Positions 25,614 through 34,853 of a stretch of DNA of 64,000 bases are shown piece after piece (within the stretch, counting starts at the first letter, position 1; the number at the start of each line of letters is the position of its first letter). Below the pieces are notes generated by a model. That model ran no database searches. It was not told where the DNA came from and saw only the letters and a list, made by a program, of their open reading frames with translations. Source of the stretch: Bradyrhizobium sp. CB1015 (GTDB lineage Bacteria; Pseudomonadota; Alphaproteobacteria; Rhizobiales; Xanthobacteraceae); contig NZ_CP104174.1 of the NCBI RefSeq assembly GCF_025200925.1, forward strand, positions 8,198,001 to 8,262,000, written 5' to 3'. The position numbers and the translations under genes are program-made.

Positions 25614-26108
25614 ATGTCGCAAGGCCCCGCCATTCCTGCCGGCACCAGGATCGGCCATGTCCACCTCAAGGTCGCCGATCTCGATCGTGCGCTCGGCTTC
25701 TATTGCGGCGTGCTCGGCTTCGAGCTGATGCAGCGGATGGGCTCGGGCGCAGCCTTCATCTCGGCCGGCGGCTATCATCACCACATCGGGCTCAACACCT
25801 GGGAGAGCAAGGGCGGCTCGCCGCCGCCGCCAGGCACGACCGGGCTTTATCACACCGCGATCCTTTTTCCGACGCGCCCCGCGCTGGCGGATGCGCTGCA
25901 TCGGGTGCTCACGGCCGGCATTGCGCTCGATGGCGCCAGCGACCACGGCGTCAGCGAGGCGCTTTACCTGCGCGACCCCGACCAGAATGGCGTGGAGCTG
26001 TATTGGGACAAGCCGCGGGAGCAATGGCCGTTCGGGCCTGACGGGAAGCTCGCGATGTTCACCAAGCGGCTGGATGTCGAAGCGCTGTTGAGGCAGCGGC
26101 AGGGGTGA
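25614..26108 (+). CDS. VOC-family (glyoxalase/extradiol dioxygenase-like) protein
   Basis: A 164-residue protein with two beta-alpha-beta-beta-beta modules of the vicinal oxygen chelate fold. Candidate metal ligands are His in IGHVHLKVADLDRALGFYCGVLGF, His in GLYHTAILFP and Glu in NGVELYWD, matching the ring-cleavage or glyoxalase metal site. The ATG at 25614 has cggag 8 bases upstream; the longer open frame has no support. Length and the LYWDKPREQWPF ending resemble bacterial CatE-like catechol 2,3-dioxygenase-family proteins. The substrate is unknown. Confidence 0.85.
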   Translation: MSQGPAIPAGTRIGHVHLKVADLDRALGFYCGVLGFELMQRMGSGAAFISAGGYHHHIGLNTWESKGGSPPPPGTTGLYHTAILFPTRPALADALHRVLTAGIALDGASDHGVSEALYLRDPDQNGVELYWDKPREQWPFGPDGKLAMFTKRLDVEALLRQRQG

Positions 26109-26159
26109 GATGGGCACGGCGCGACCAGCGCCTCTGCCCACCCTGCATGCGCTGCGTGA

Positions 26160-27488
26160 TCAGCGCCCCGCATCCATGTCGCCCGCCTCGCGCTGGCCGC
26201 TGAGCCAGAGCGCAAGCAGGGTCCAGAACGCGCCCGACAACAGATACGCACCCGAGGCGATGACGCCGAGATTGGTGGCGAGCAGCAGCGCGACCAGCGG
26301 GGCGAAGCCGGCGCCGAACAGCCAGGCCATGTCGGAGGTCAGCGCGGACGCCGTGTACCGATAGGCCTGCCGGAAGTTCGAGGCGATCGCACCCGACGAC
26401 TGGCCGAAGGACAGGCCGAGCAGGATGAAGCCGATCACCATGTAGATGGTCTCGCCGAACGCGCCGGCGTCGAGCAGCTGCGGCGCGAAGCCGCTATAGA
26501 CCGCGATCGCGATCGCCGATCCCATCAGCAGCGACTTGCGGCCGACGCGGTCGGCGATGATGCCGGAGGCCACGATCGCGGCGACGCCGAACACGGCGGC
26601 GACGATCTCGATGATCAAGAAGCGCACCGGGCTTTCGCGGGTGAACAGGAACACCCAGGACAGCGGAAACACCGTGACCATGTGAAACAGCGCAAAGCTC
26701 GCCAGCGGCGCGAAGGCGCCTAACATGATGTTCTGGCCTTCGCGCGCGACCGTCTCGGAGATGCGCGCCGGCTGGAGTTCGCGGGTCTCGAACAGCGTGG
26801 CGTATTCTTCCGTCGTCACCATACGCAGGCGCGCGAACAGCGCGACGACGTTGATGGCAAAGGCGACGAAGAACGGATAGCGCCAGCCCCAGTCGAAGAA
26901 ATCATCGGCCGAGAGGAGACCGGCAAAATAGGCGAACAGCGCGCTCGCCACGATCAGGCCGAGCGGCGCCCCGAGCTGCGGCACCATCGCGTACCAGCCG
27001 CGCTGGGAGGCCGGCGCATTCAGCGCCAGCAGCGAAGCCATGCCGTCCCAGGCGCCGCCCCAGGCCAGACCCTGCGCGATGCGCGCCAGCGCCAGCAGCC
27101 AGATTGCGGCGACGCCGATCTCCTGATAGCCGGGCAGGAACGCGAGCGCGACGGTGGCGGTGCCGAGCAGGAATAGCGCCGACACCAGCTTGGCCGTCTT
27201 GCCGTATTCCCGGTCGATCGTCATGAAAATGACGGTGCCGATCGGACGGGCCATGAAGGCCAGCGCGAAGACCATGAAGGAATAGAGGGTGCCGGTCAGC
27301 TCGCTCGCGAACGGGAACACCAGGCGCGGAAACACGATCACCGAGGCGATCGCGAAGACGAAGAAGTCGAAGAATTCCGAGGTGCGACCGATGATGACGC
27401 CGATGGCGATCTCGCCGGGACTGGCCTGGTCGTGGCCGTGCTCGCCCGAGTGGAGGTCTGCCATTGCGGGGGTCTGTGCCGTCGCCAT
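26160..27488 (-). CDS. MFS transporter, metabolite:H+ symporter type
   Basis: A 442-residue, twelve-helix major facilitator. The N-terminal part GEIAIGVIIGRTSEFFDFFVFAI and ARPIGTVIFMTIDREYGKTAKL (the MFS loop 2-3 signature) place it near the ShiA/ProP-like metabolite:H+ symporter group, which imports organic acids or osmolytes. A His-rich stretch (HSGEHGHDQ) precedes TM1. The ATG at 27488 was chosen over a longer open frame that would add 51 non-membrane residues. It is transcribed away from cyoA; a perfect 23-base palindrome lies between the two starts and could control either. Confidence 0.9.
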   Translation of the reverse strand: MATAQTPAMADLHSGEHGHDQASPGEIAIGVIIGRTSEFFDFFVFAIASVIVFPRLVFPFASELTGTLYSFMVFALAFMARPIGTVIFMTIDREYGKTAKLVSALFLLGTATVALAFLPGYQEIGVAAIWLLALARIAQGLAWGGAWDGMASLLALNAPASQRGWYAMVPQLGAPLGLIVASALFAYFAGLLSADDFFDWGWRYPFFVAFAINVVALFARLRMVTTEEYATLFETRELQPARISETVAREGQNIMLGAFAPLASFALFHMVTVFPLSWVFLFTRESPVRFLIIEIVAAVFGVAAIVASGIIADRVGRKSLLMGSAIAIAVYSGFAPQLLDAGAFGETIYMVIGFILLGLSFGQSSGAIASNFRQAYRYTASALTSDMAWLFGAGFAPLVALLLATNLGVIASGAYLLSGAFWTLLALWLSGQREAGDMDAGR

Positions 27489-27580
27489 TCGTGCGCCCTT
27501 AACGTCCTGAAAACCAAAGCCGACCGCCCGGCGGGACGCCAGGCAATCTGCCCCTGTCTGACCCAAGCTCCCGCACTGCA

Positions 27581-27603
27581 ACATTGGACAAATTGTCCAA
27601 TGT
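27581..27603. promoter_or_regulatory. Perfect 23-bp palindrome between MFS gene and cyoA, likely operator
   Basis: Eleven-base arms acattggacaa and ttgtccaatgt around one central A. It lies 93 bases upstream of the MFS start and 68 bases upstream of the cyoA start. Its symmetry and position fit a dimeric repressor or activator site. It does not match the FNR/FixK spacing. Confidence 0.6.
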
Positions 27604-27670
27604 CCGGATTGTTGCGCCGCAGCTACCCGTTGGCCCCGCAAAGGAAACTCATTCTCATAAGGCTCGGCCC

Positions 27671-28828
27671 GTGTCTCGTCTCAAGATCCTGGCGCTACTA
27701 CCTCTGGCTGCCGCGCTCAGCGGCTGCGACTACGTCGTGCTGGCGCCAGCCGGCGATATCGCCGCGCAACAGCGTGACCTCGTCATCATCTCCACCGTCC
27801 TGATGCTCCTGATCGTCGTGCCCGTAATGGCGCTGACGGTGCTGTTCGCCTGGCGCTACCGCCAGTCCAACACCTCGGCCCGCTACGAGCCGGAATGGGA
27901 TCACTCGACCAAGCTCGAGCTGGTGATCTGGTCGGCGCCGCTGCTGATCATCGTCTGCCTGGGCGCGCTGACCTGGATGGGCACGCATCTGCTCGACCCC
28001 TATCGCACGCTCGGCCGCATCCATGCCGAGCGCGCGGTGGACCAGTCCAAGGCGCTCGAGGTCGACGTGGTCGCGCTCGACTGGAAGTGGCTCTTCATCT
28101 ACCCGGATTACGGCATCGCCACCGTCAATGAGCTCGCAGCTCCGGTCGATCGCCCGATCACCTTCCGCATCACGGCGTCCTCGGTGATGAACTCGTTCTA
28201 CATCCCCGCGCTCGCCGGCCAGATCTACGCGATGCCGGGCATGGAGACCAAGCTCCACGCCGTGGTCAACCACGCCGGCACCTACAAGGGCTTCTCGGCA
28301 AATTACAGCGGCGCCGGCTTCTCCGGCATGCACTTCAACTTTCAGGGCCTCGACGACAAGGCTTTTGACGCCTGGATCGCCAGCGCCAAGTCCGCCGGCG
28401 ACTCGCTCGGCCGCGCCGAATATCTTCAGCTGGAGAAGCCCAGCCAGAACGAGCCGGTGCGGCGCTGGGGCACCGTCGATGCCGATCTCTACCGCCTGAT
28501 CCTCAACATGTGCGTCGAGACCGGCAAGATGTGCCAGAGCGAGATGATGGCGATCGACGCCAAGGGCGGCAATGGCCATCAGGGCCTGAACAACACGCTG
28601 CCGCTCGCTTACGACAAGTATGCCCGCCGCGGCACGGTGCTCGGACCCGAGCCGAGCTTCGTCGCCGGCACCTGCACGCCGGATGCGCCGCAGGGCAAGA
28701 CCACCGCGTCCATCACGGCACCCGTCGACACCGCGCCGCTCCTAGGTGCCGGCCTGAAGCGGCCGTCGTTCACGCCGCTGAAGTCCTCGTCCTTCTTCCT
28801 CGGACAGCGTCCCAAGTCCGATTCCTGA
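27671..28828 (+). CDS. cyoA: Cytochrome bo3 ubiquinol oxidase subunit II
   Basis: A 385-residue lipoprotein subunit of the cyo-type quinol oxidase. The GTG start at 27671 gives [19 protein letters not shown], a lipobox with modified Cys at 19; two transmembrane helices follow (about 37-60 and 80-102), then a periplasmic cupredoxin domain. The copper-A ligands are absent, as expected of quinol oxidases, and [14 protein letters not shown] matches CyoA. A 3-prime extension rich in Pro and Ser goes beyond the cupredoxin core. It is the first gene of cyoABCD-surf1-regB-regA. A palindrome lies 68 bases upstream. aagg is 9 bases before the GTG. Confidence 0.95.
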   Translation: MSRLKILALLPLAAALSGCDYVVLAPAGDIAAQQRDLVIISTVLMLLIVVPVMALTVLFAWRYRQSNTSARYEPEWDHSTKLELVIWSAPLLIIVCLGALTWMGTHLLDPYRTLGRIHAERAVDQSKALEVDVVALDWKWLFIYPDYGIATVNELAAPVDRPITFRITASSVMNSFYIPALAGQIYAMPGMETKLHAVVNHAGTYKGFSANYSGAGFSGMHFNFQGLDDKAFDAWIASAKSAGDSLGRAEYLQLEKPSQNEPVRRWGTVDADLYRLILNMCVETGKMCQSEMMAIDAKGGNGHQGLNNTLPLAYDKYARRGTVLGPEPSFVAGTCTPDAPQGKTTASITAPVDTAPLLGAGLKRPSFTPLKSSSFFLGQRPKSDS

Positions 28829-28853
28829 AGTCAGACTCCTAAAGAGAGTTCGC

Positions 28854-30851
28854 ATGTCTCCTGATCTTCTCAAGCTCATCTTCGGCCGGCTCGGCCTCGA
28901 ATCGCTGCCGCTGCACGAGCCGATCGTCGTCGGCACCTTCGTGGTGGTCGCGCTCGGCGGCGCCGCACTGCTCGGCGGCCTCACCTATTTCCGCCTCTGG
29001 GGCTATCTCTGGCGCGAATGGTTCACCACGGTGGACCACAAGCGCATCGGCATCATGTACATGATCCTCGGCATCGTGATGCTGCTGCGCGGCTTTGCCG
29101 ACGCGCTGATGATGCGCGGCCAGCAGATGCTCGCCTTTGGCGGCTCCGAAGGCTATCTCAACGCCCATCACTACGATCAGGTCTTCACCGCCCACGGCGT
29201 GATCATGATCTTCTTCGTGGCGATGCCGCTGGTCACGGGGCTGATGAACTACGTCGTGCCGCTGCAGATCGGCGCGCGCGACGTCTCGTTCCCGTTCCTG
29301 AACAATTTCAGCTTCTGGATGACGGTCGGCGGCGCGGTGCTGGTGATGGCTTCGCTGTTCATCGGCGAATTCGCCCGCACCGGCTGGCTGGCCTATCCGC
29401 CGCTCTCGAACATCGGCTACAGTCCCGATGTCGGTGTCGACTATTACATATGGGCGCTGCAGGTCGCCGGCGTCGGCACGACGCTATCCGGCATCAACCT
29501 GATCTGCACCATCGTCAAGCTGCGCTGCCCCGGCATGATCATGATGAAGATGCCGGTGTTCACCTGGACCTCGCTCTGCACCAACGTGCTGATCGTCGCC
29601 TCCTTCCCGGTCCTGACCGTGGTGCTCGCGCTGCTCTCGCTCGACCGCTATGTCGGCACCAACTTCTTCACCAACGATTTCGGCGGCAGCCCGATGATGT
29701 ACGTGAACCTGATCTGGATCTGGGGACACCCCGAGGTCTACATCCTGGTTCTCCCGGCGTTCGGCATCTTCTCCGAGGTCACCTCGACCTTCTCGGGCAA
29801 GCGGCTGTTCGGCTATACCTCGATGGTCTACGCCACCGTCGTCATCACCATCCTGTCGTACCTGGTGTGGCTGCACCACTTCTTCACGATGGGCTCGGGC
29901 GCCAGCGTCAACTCGTTCTTCGGCATCACCACGATGATCATCTCGATCCCGACGGGCGCGAAGATGTTCAACTGGCTGTTCACGATGTATCGCGGCCGCA
30001 TCCGCTACGAGCTGCCGATGATGTGGACCATCGCCTTCATGCTGACCTTCGTGATCGGCGGCATGACCGGCGTGCTGCTGGCGGTGCCGCCGGCCGACTT
30101 CGTGCTGCACAACAGCCTGTTCCTGATCGCCCACTTCCACAACGTGATCATCGGCGGCGTGGTGTTCGGCGCCTTCGCCGGCATCAACTACTGGTTCCCG
30201 AAGGCGTTCGGCTTCAAGCTCGATCCGTTCTGGGGCAAGATGTCGTTCTGGTTCTGGGTCACCGGCTTCTACCTGGCCTTCATGCCGCTCTACGTGCTCG
30301 GCCTGATGGGCGTGACCCGCCGCCTGCGCGTGTTCGACGATCCTTCGCTCCAGATCTGGTTCGTCATCGCCGCGATCGGTGCCGTGTTCGTCTTCATCGG
30401 CATTCTGTCGATGCTGATGCAGTTCGCGGTCAGCCTGCTCAGGCGCGAGCAGCTCAAGGACGTCACCGGCGATCCCTGGGACGCGCGCACGCTGGAATGG
30501 GCGACCTCCTCGCCGCCGCCGGACTACAACTTCGCCTTCACCCCGGTCGTTCACGACAATGACGCGTGGTGGGACATGAAGCGGCGCGGCTATCAGCGTC
30601 CGCTCACCGGGTTCAGGCCGATCCATATGCCGAGCAGCACCGGCACCGGCATCATCCTCGCCGGCTTCGCCACCGCGATGGGCTTTGCTCTCGTCTGGTA
30701 CATGTGGTTGCTGGCGGCCGTGAGCTTCATCGCGATGCTCGCCGTCGGGATCGGCCACACCTTCAACTATCACCGCGACTTCGACATTCCGGCTGAAGAC
30801 GTCATCCGGACCGAGGACGCGCGCACCAAACTGCTCGCCGGAGCCAAGTAA
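28854..30851 (+). CDS. cyoB: Cytochrome bo3 ubiquinol oxidase subunit I
   Basis: A 665-residue catalytic subunit that reduces O2 to water and pumps protons. It carries the quinol-binding signature [13 protein letters not shown], haem ligand His in [11 protein letters not shown], the copper-B motif [22 protein letters not shown], and the haem pair in [27 protein letters not shown] near the C-terminus is typical of CyoB. The D-channel NDLG-like and K-channel residues lie in regions matching the E. coli protein. It is 25 bases after cyoA and abuts cyoC without a gap. Length matches the family. Confidence 0.97.
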   Translation: MSPDLLKLIFGRLGLESLPLHEPIVVGTFVVVALGGAALLGGLTYFRLWGYLWREWFTTVDHKRIGIMYMILGIVMLLRGFADALMMRGQQMLAFGGSEGYLNAHHYDQVFTAHGVIMIFFVAMPLVTGLMNYVVPLQIGARDVSFPFLNNFSFWMTVGGAVLVMASLFIGEFARTGWLAYPPLSNIGYSPDVGVDYYIWALQVAGVGTTLSGINLICTIVKLRCPGMIMMKMPVFTWTSLCTNVLIVASFPVLTVVLALLSLDRYVGTNFFTNDFGGSPMMYVNLIWIWGHPEVYILVLPAFGIFSEVTSTFSGKRLFGYTSMVYATVVITILSYLVWLHHFFTMGSGASVNSFFGITTMIISIPTGAKMFNWLFTMYRGRIRYELPMMWTIAFMLTFVIGGMTGVLLAVPPADFVLHNSLFLIAHFHNVIIGGVVFGAFAGINYWFPKAFGFKLDPFWGKMSFWFWVTGFYLAFMPLYVLGLMGVTRRLRVFDDPSLQIWFVIAAIGAVFVFIGILSMLMQFAVSLLRREQLKDVTGDPWDARTLEWATSSPPPDYNFAFTPVVHDNDAWWDMKRRGYQRPLTGFRPIHMPSSTGTGIILAGFATAMGFALVWYMWLLAAVSFIAMLAVGIGHTFNYHRDFDIPAEDVIRTEDARTKLLAGAK

Positions 30852-31481
30852 ATGACCGTTGCCGTCAATCCCTCGCAGACCGGCGAGCCGGTCTTCTACC
30901 TCGCGGACGAGCATCCGCATCCGGAAGGCTGGAGCACCTCGCTCGGCTTCTGGATCTACCTGATGAGCGACTGCCTCATCTTCGCGATCCTGTTCGCCAC
31001 CTTCGGCGTGCTCGGCGGCAATTACGCCGCCGGCCCCGCGCCGAAGGACCTGTTCGACCTGACCCTGGTCGCGGTGAACACGTCCATGCTGCTGCTGTCG
31101 TCGATCACCTACGGCTTTGCCATGCTGACCATGCAGCAGAACAAGGTCGCGCAGACGCAGGTTTGGCTCGCAATCACCGGCCTGTTCGGCCTCGCCTTCA
31201 TCGGCATCGAGCTCACCGAGTTCGCCCACATGATCCACGAGGGCGCCACGCCGCAGCGCAGCGCCTTTCTCTCCGCCTTCTTCACCCTGGTCGGCACCCA
31301 CGGCCTGCACGTCACATGCGGCCTGATCTGGCTGGTGACGCTGATGGTGCAGGTCGGAAAGTTCGGCCTGATCGAGGCCAACCGCCGCCGCCTGATGTGC
31401 CTGTCGATGTTCTGGCACTTCCTCGACGTGGTCTGGATCGGCGTCTTCACCTTCGTCTATCTCCTGGGAGTTCTGCGATGA
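30852..31481 (+). CDS. cyoC: Cytochrome bo3 ubiquinol oxidase subunit III
   Basis: A 209-residue membrane subunit with five predicted helices, containing [24 protein letters not shown] at the start and [21 protein letters not shown] later, both family-typical. The ATG follows the cyoB stop directly and the stop overlaps the cyoD start (ATGA), so translation is coupled along the oxidase operon. It stabilises the core and supports proton pumping. Confidence 0.96.
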   Translation: MTVAVNPSQTGEPVFYLADEHPHPEGWSTSLGFWIYLMSDCLIFAILFATFGVLGGNYAAGPAPKDLFDLTLVAVNTSMLLLSSITYGFAMLTMQQNKVAQTQVWLAITGLFGLAFIGIELTEFAHMIHEGATPQRSAFLSAFFTLVGTHGLHVTCGLIWLVTLMVQVGKFGLIEANRRRLMCLSMFWHFLDVVWIGVFTFVYLLGVLR

Positions 31482-31858
31482 GCACCGATACCCACGCAGC
31501 CGACGCGCACGACCATCACCACGAGGGCGGCCACGCCCACAGCACGTTCTCGGGCTACATGCTCGGCTTCGTGCTCTCGGTCGTGCTCACCGCGATCCCG
31601 TTCTGGCTGGTGATGAGCGGCGCGCTGCCGAGCAAGCAGATCACCGCGCTGGTGATCATGGCTTTCGCGGTCGTGCAGATCGTCGTGCACATGGTCTACT
31701 TCCTGCACATGAACACGACGTCCGAGAACGGCTGGACCATGATGGCGCTGATCTTCACCATCGTGATGGTGGTGATCGCACTGTCGGGTTCGCTCTGGGT
31801 GATGAGCCACCTCAACAGCAACATGATGCCCATCCACCAGATGAGCGGAATGAAGTGA
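31478..31858 (+). CDS. cyoD: Cytochrome bo3 ubiquinol oxidase subunit IV
   Basis: A 126-residue three-helix subunit needed for assembly of the copper-B centre. The core [22 protein letters not shown] and [15 protein letters not shown] is CyoD. The N-terminus is unusual in being rich in His and Asp ([13 protein letters not shown] at about 9-21), which could bind copper or nickel. It starts inside the cyoC stop and ends inside the SURF1 start, both with 4-base overlaps. Confidence 0.95.
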   Translation: MSTDTHAADAHDHHHEGGHAHSTFSGYMLGFVLSVVLTAIPFWLVMSGALPSKQITALVIMAFAVVQIVVHMVYFLHMNTTSENGWTMMALIFTIVMVVIALSGSLWVMSHLNSNMMPIHQMSGMK

Positions 31859-32706
31859 GCGATATCGGGATCGTGACAGGCGAGGACGCAGATGCGCGCA
31901 GCAAGGCCGCGCGGTCCCCGTCCTTGTGGCTCACGGTCCTGTCGCTCATTGCTTTTGTGCTTCTGATCGCGCTCGGCGTCTGGCAGATCGAGCGCCGTGC
32001 CTGGAAGCTGGCGCTGATCGAGCGGGTCGAGCAGCGCGTCCACGCGCCGCCGCAGGCGATCCCCTCGCCCGCATCATGGCCCGCAATCAGCGCCGCTAGC
32101 GACGAATACAGGCACGTCAGCCTCAGCGGGCGCTTCCTGCATGACAGCGAGACGCTGGTTCAGGCCGTCACCGAGGAGGGCCCCGGCTATTGGGTGCTGA
32201 CGCCGCTTCAGCGCGACGACGGCACGCTGGTGCTGATCAACCGCGGCTTCGTGCCGTCCGAGCGGCGCGACGCATCGACGCGCCGGGACGGCAATCCCGC
32301 GGGTCGGGTCGAGATCACCGGCCTGCTCCGCATGACCGAGCCGAACGGCGGTTTTCTCCGGAACAACGTGCCCCAGCACAACCGCTGGTACTCGCGGGAC
32401 GTCGCCGCCATTGCGGCGGCACGCGGCCTTCGCGAGGTCGCGCCCTTCTTCGTGGATTCCGACGCCGGATCACAAATTGCCGGCGGTCCAATCGGCGGAT
32501 TGACCGTGATCCGCTTTCCCAATAACCACCTGATCTACGCGCTGACGTGGTTTGCCCTGGCTTTCATGCTGGCCGGCAGACTTTTCGTCACATTCGGCGG
32601 CGGGCTGTTCCGCCGCAAGCGCTTCGTCCACGACAAGGCCGGCGGCACGGATGCCGTCGCCCGCAGGACGGGATCAGATGCTGGAACGATCGTCGAGCCG
32701 ACCTGA
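31855..32706 (+). CDS. SURF1-family oxidase assembly protein
   Basis: A 283-residue SURF1 protein with an N-terminal helix (LWLTVLSLIAFVLLIALGVWQIERRAWK, about 24-44), a periplasmic domain with YRHVSLSGRFLHD and GYWVLTPLQ, VLINRGFVP, and a C-terminal helix YALTWFALAFMLAG. SURF1 proteins help insert haem a or o into subunit I. The GTG start at 31855 overlaps the cyoD stop. Placement in the quinol oxidase operon matches the Surf1q type known from Paracoccus. The last 50 residues after the second helix are charged and lengthen it slightly. Confidence 0.93.
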   Translation: MSDIGIVTGEDADARSKAARSPSLWLTVLSLIAFVLLIALGVWQIERRAWKLALIERVEQRVHAPPQAIPSPASWPAISAASDEYRHVSLSGRFLHDSETLVQAVTEEGPGYWVLTPLQRDDGTLVLINRGFVPSERRDASTRRDGNPAGRVEITGLLRMTEPNGGFLRNNVPQHNRWYSRDVAAIAAARGLREVAPFFVDSDAGSQIAGGPIGGLTVIRFPNNHLIYALTWFALAFMLAGRLFVTFGGGLFRRKRFVHDKAGGTDAVARRTGSDAGTIVEPT

Positions 32707-34081
32707 CGACGGGAAAACGCTTTCCCAGACGCTTGGGCGTGACGGGCAAGCCGTCACGCTGCAATCGCAGGCCGATGCGCGCAGCGAGCTGATCGGCACG
32801 ACGCCGACCGACGACGAGACCAACCGCAAGAACATGGCGCTGCTGATCCAGCTGCGCTGGACCGCGGTGGTCGGCCAGATCGTGACCATCGGTGCCGTGC
32901 ATTTCGGCCTCGGCATCCCCCTGCCGCTGGAGCGGATGGGCGCGGTGATCGGCGCGCTGGTGCTGCTCAACGTCTCCAGCCTGGTCTGGGTGCGCCATCG
33001 CGCCGCGATCTCCAACAACGAGCTCTTGGTCGCCTTGATGCTGGACGTCGCCGCGCTGACCGCGCAGCTCTATCTCTCCGGCGGCGCCACCAATCCCTTC
33101 ACCTCGCTGTTCCTGCTGCAGGTGACGCTGGGCGCGGTGCTGCTCGATGCTCGCTCGACCTGGTCGCTGGTCGCACTGACCTGTGCGAGCTTCGTCTGGC
33201 TGACATTGGCGTACCGGCCGCTCGATCTGCCGCCAAATCCGTTGAGCGAGACTTATACGCTCACGGTGCTCGGCATGCTCCTGGGCTTCGTGCTCAACGC
33301 CGTGCTGCTGGTGGTGTTCGTCACCCGCATCAACAGGAATTTGCGCGAGCGCGACGCCCATCTGGCGGCGCTGCGCCAGCATGCCGCCGAGCAGGACCAC
33401 ATCGTGCGCATGGGCCTGCTCGCCTCCGGCGCGGCGCATGAGCTCGGCACGCCGCTCGCCTCGCTCTCGGTGATCCTCAGCGACTGGCGCCGCATGCCCG
33501 ATCTTGCCGCCGATCAGGAGCTTGCCGAGGACCTGTCGGAAATGGAGACGTCGCTGCAGCGCTGCAAGTCGATCGTGACGGGCATCCTGGTGTCGGCGGG
33601 CGAAGCGCGCGGTGAAGGCTCATCGCCCACGACGGTGACGGCCTTCGTCAGCGCGCTCGTGGACGAATGGCGCAATGCGCGCTCCGCCCGCACGCTCTAC
33701 TTCGTCAACACCTTCGGCGAGGACGTCGCGATCGTCTCCGACGTCGCGCTGAAGCAGGTGATCTTCAACGTGCTCGACAACGCCTATGAGGTCTCGCGCG
33801 ACTGGGTCGAGCTCGTCGCCGAGCGCGAGGGCGACAATCTCGTGCTGTCGATCTCCGACCGCGGCCCGGGCTTTGCGCCGGAGATGCTGGCGCAGCTGGG
33901 CAAGCCCTACCAGTCGAGCAAGGGCCGTGCCGGCGGCGGGCTCGGCCTGTTCCTGGTGGTGAACGTCGTGCGCAAATTGGGGGGCACCGTCACCGCCGAG
34001 AACCACAGGAAGCGCGGCGCCACCGTGCGCCTCACGCTGCCGCTCGCAACATTGGCGATCGGAGGGAATTTTGACGCCTGA
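32678..34081 (+). CDS. regB: RegB/PrrB/ActS-type redox sensor histidine kinase (RegS)
   Basis: A 467-residue membrane kinase of the global redox regulators. Six hydrophobic helices fill about 50-230; the quinone-binding motif GGATNPF is at 135-141, H-box GAAHELGTPLAS has phospho-acceptor His254, the redox-active Cys is at about 296 in LQRCKSIV, and the ATPase domain has NVLDNAYEVS, SDRGPGF and GGLGLFLVVNVV. In the family it signals reducing conditions to RegA. The ATG at 32678 overlaps the SURF1 gene by 29 bases, and its stop overlaps regA by 11, so it is within the oxidase operon. In Bradyrhizobium the pair is named RegS/RegR. Confidence 0.95.
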   Translation: MLERSSSRPDDGKTLSQTLGRDGQAVTLQSQADARSELIGTTPTDDETNRKNMALLIQLRWTAVVGQIVTIGAVHFGLGIPLPLERMGAVIGALVLLNVSSLVWVRHRAAISNNELLVALMLDVAALTAQLYLSGGATNPFTSLFLLQVTLGAVLLDARSTWSLVALTCASFVWLTLAYRPLDLPPNPLSETYTLTVLGMLLGFVLNAVLLVVFVTRINRNLRERDAHLAALRQHAAEQDHIVRMGLLASGAAHELGTPLASLSVILSDWRRMPDLAADQELAEDLSEMETSLQRCKSIVTGILVSAGEARGEGSSPTTVTAFVSALVDEWRNARSARTLYFVNTFGEDVAIVSDVALKQVIFNVLDNAYEVSRDWVELVAEREGDNLVLSISDRGPGFAPEMLAQLGKPYQSSKGRAGGGLGLFLVVNVVRKLGGTVTAENHRKRGATVRLTLPLATLAIGGNFDA

Positions 34082-34604
34082 CCGTTCGCTCATCGTCGTC
34101 GAGGACGATGCGGGTTTCGCCCGCACGCTGAAGCGCTCGTTCGAGCGCCGCGGCTACGAGGTCGTGCTTGCCGCCTCGATCGAGGAGGTGCGCCAGGTGC
34201 TGGAGGAACGCTCCTTCGGTCATGCCGTGGTCGACCTCAAGCTCGGCGGCGCCTCGGGCCTTGCCTGCGTCGAGCTGCTGCACACACACGATCCCGACAT
34301 GCTGATCGTGGTGCTGACTGGCTTTGCCAGCATCTCCACCGCCGTCGAAGCGATCAAGCTGGGGGCCTGCCACTACCTGGCAAAGCCGTCGAACACCGAC
34401 GACATCGAGGCCGCCTTCCACAAGGCCGAAGGTAACGCCGAGGTCGCGCTCGATACGCGGCCGACCTCGATCAAGACGCTGGAATGGGAACGCATCCACC
34501 AGACCTTGATCGAGACCGAGTTCAACATCTCGGAAGCGGCCCGCCGGCTGGGCATGCACCGGCGGACGCTGGCGCGGAAGCTTGAGAAGCGGCCCGTGAA
34601 GTAG
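34071..34604 (+). CDS. regA: RegA/PrrA/ActR-type redox response regulator (RegR)
   Basis: A 177-residue two-domain regulator: a receiver with IVVEDDAGFARTLKRSFERRGYEV, phospho-acceptor Asp at about 55 in HAVVDLKLGG, conserved Thr in VVLTGFASI, Lys in HYLAKPSNTDD, and a C-terminal Fis-type helix-turn-helix, FNISEAARRLGMHRRTLARKL. The start is a TTG with ggaggg upstream, overlapping regB by 11 bases. In the family it controls respiration, nitrogen fixation and denitrification genes. A MITE-like element begins one base after the stop codon. Confidence 0.95.
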   Translation: MTPDRSLIVVEDDAGFARTLKRSFERRGYEVVLAASIEEVRQVLEERSFGHAVVDLKLGGASGLACVELLHTHDPDMLIVVLTGFASISTAVEAIKLGACHYLAKPSNTDDIEAAFHKAEGNAEVALDTRPTSIKTLEWERIHQTLIETEFNISEAARRLGMHRRTLARKLEKRPVK

Positions 34605-34605
34605 G

Positions 34606-34812
34606 AGGGCTATCGCATTTGAGGGCATTCCTGCAGCCATCCTTCGAGCCGCCCGCTTTAGGCGGGTTCCTCAGGATGAGGACGGAGTGCGTGGCTGCAG
34701 TTTCAATGGGCACTGATGCTGATTAGCCTCATCCTGAGGAGGCGCGTGAGCGCCGTCTCGAAGGACGAAGCGTGCGCAGCGGCCGCCGCCACAGGTCATA
34801 TGCGATAGCCCT
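34606..34812. mobile_element. MITE-like element with 13-bp terminal inverted repeats, copy 1
   Basis: A 207-base non-coding element ending in agggctatcgcat and atgcgatagccct. It contains internal palindromic segments with catcctgagga and ctcgaagga. It is nearly the reverse complement of the element at 43738-43946; a third, degenerate copy is at 51621-51800. No transposase is encoded. Confidence 0.75.
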
Positions 34813-34853
34813 CGGTCAAGTAGGAGGAGCGCGTCGAGGCTCCTCCTGCTTCC

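Noticed and set aside
29484..31418. 644-codon open frame on the minus strand opposite cyoB and cyoC
   Set aside because: Composition is that of a reverse-frame shadow of GC-rich coding sequence, with no family motif; the plus strand is clearly cyo.
32552..32677. Longer start for the RegB-type kinase
   Set aside because: The added 42 residues are a Ser/Ala/Arg shadow of the SURF1 gene; the ATG at 32678 gives the usual N-terminus.
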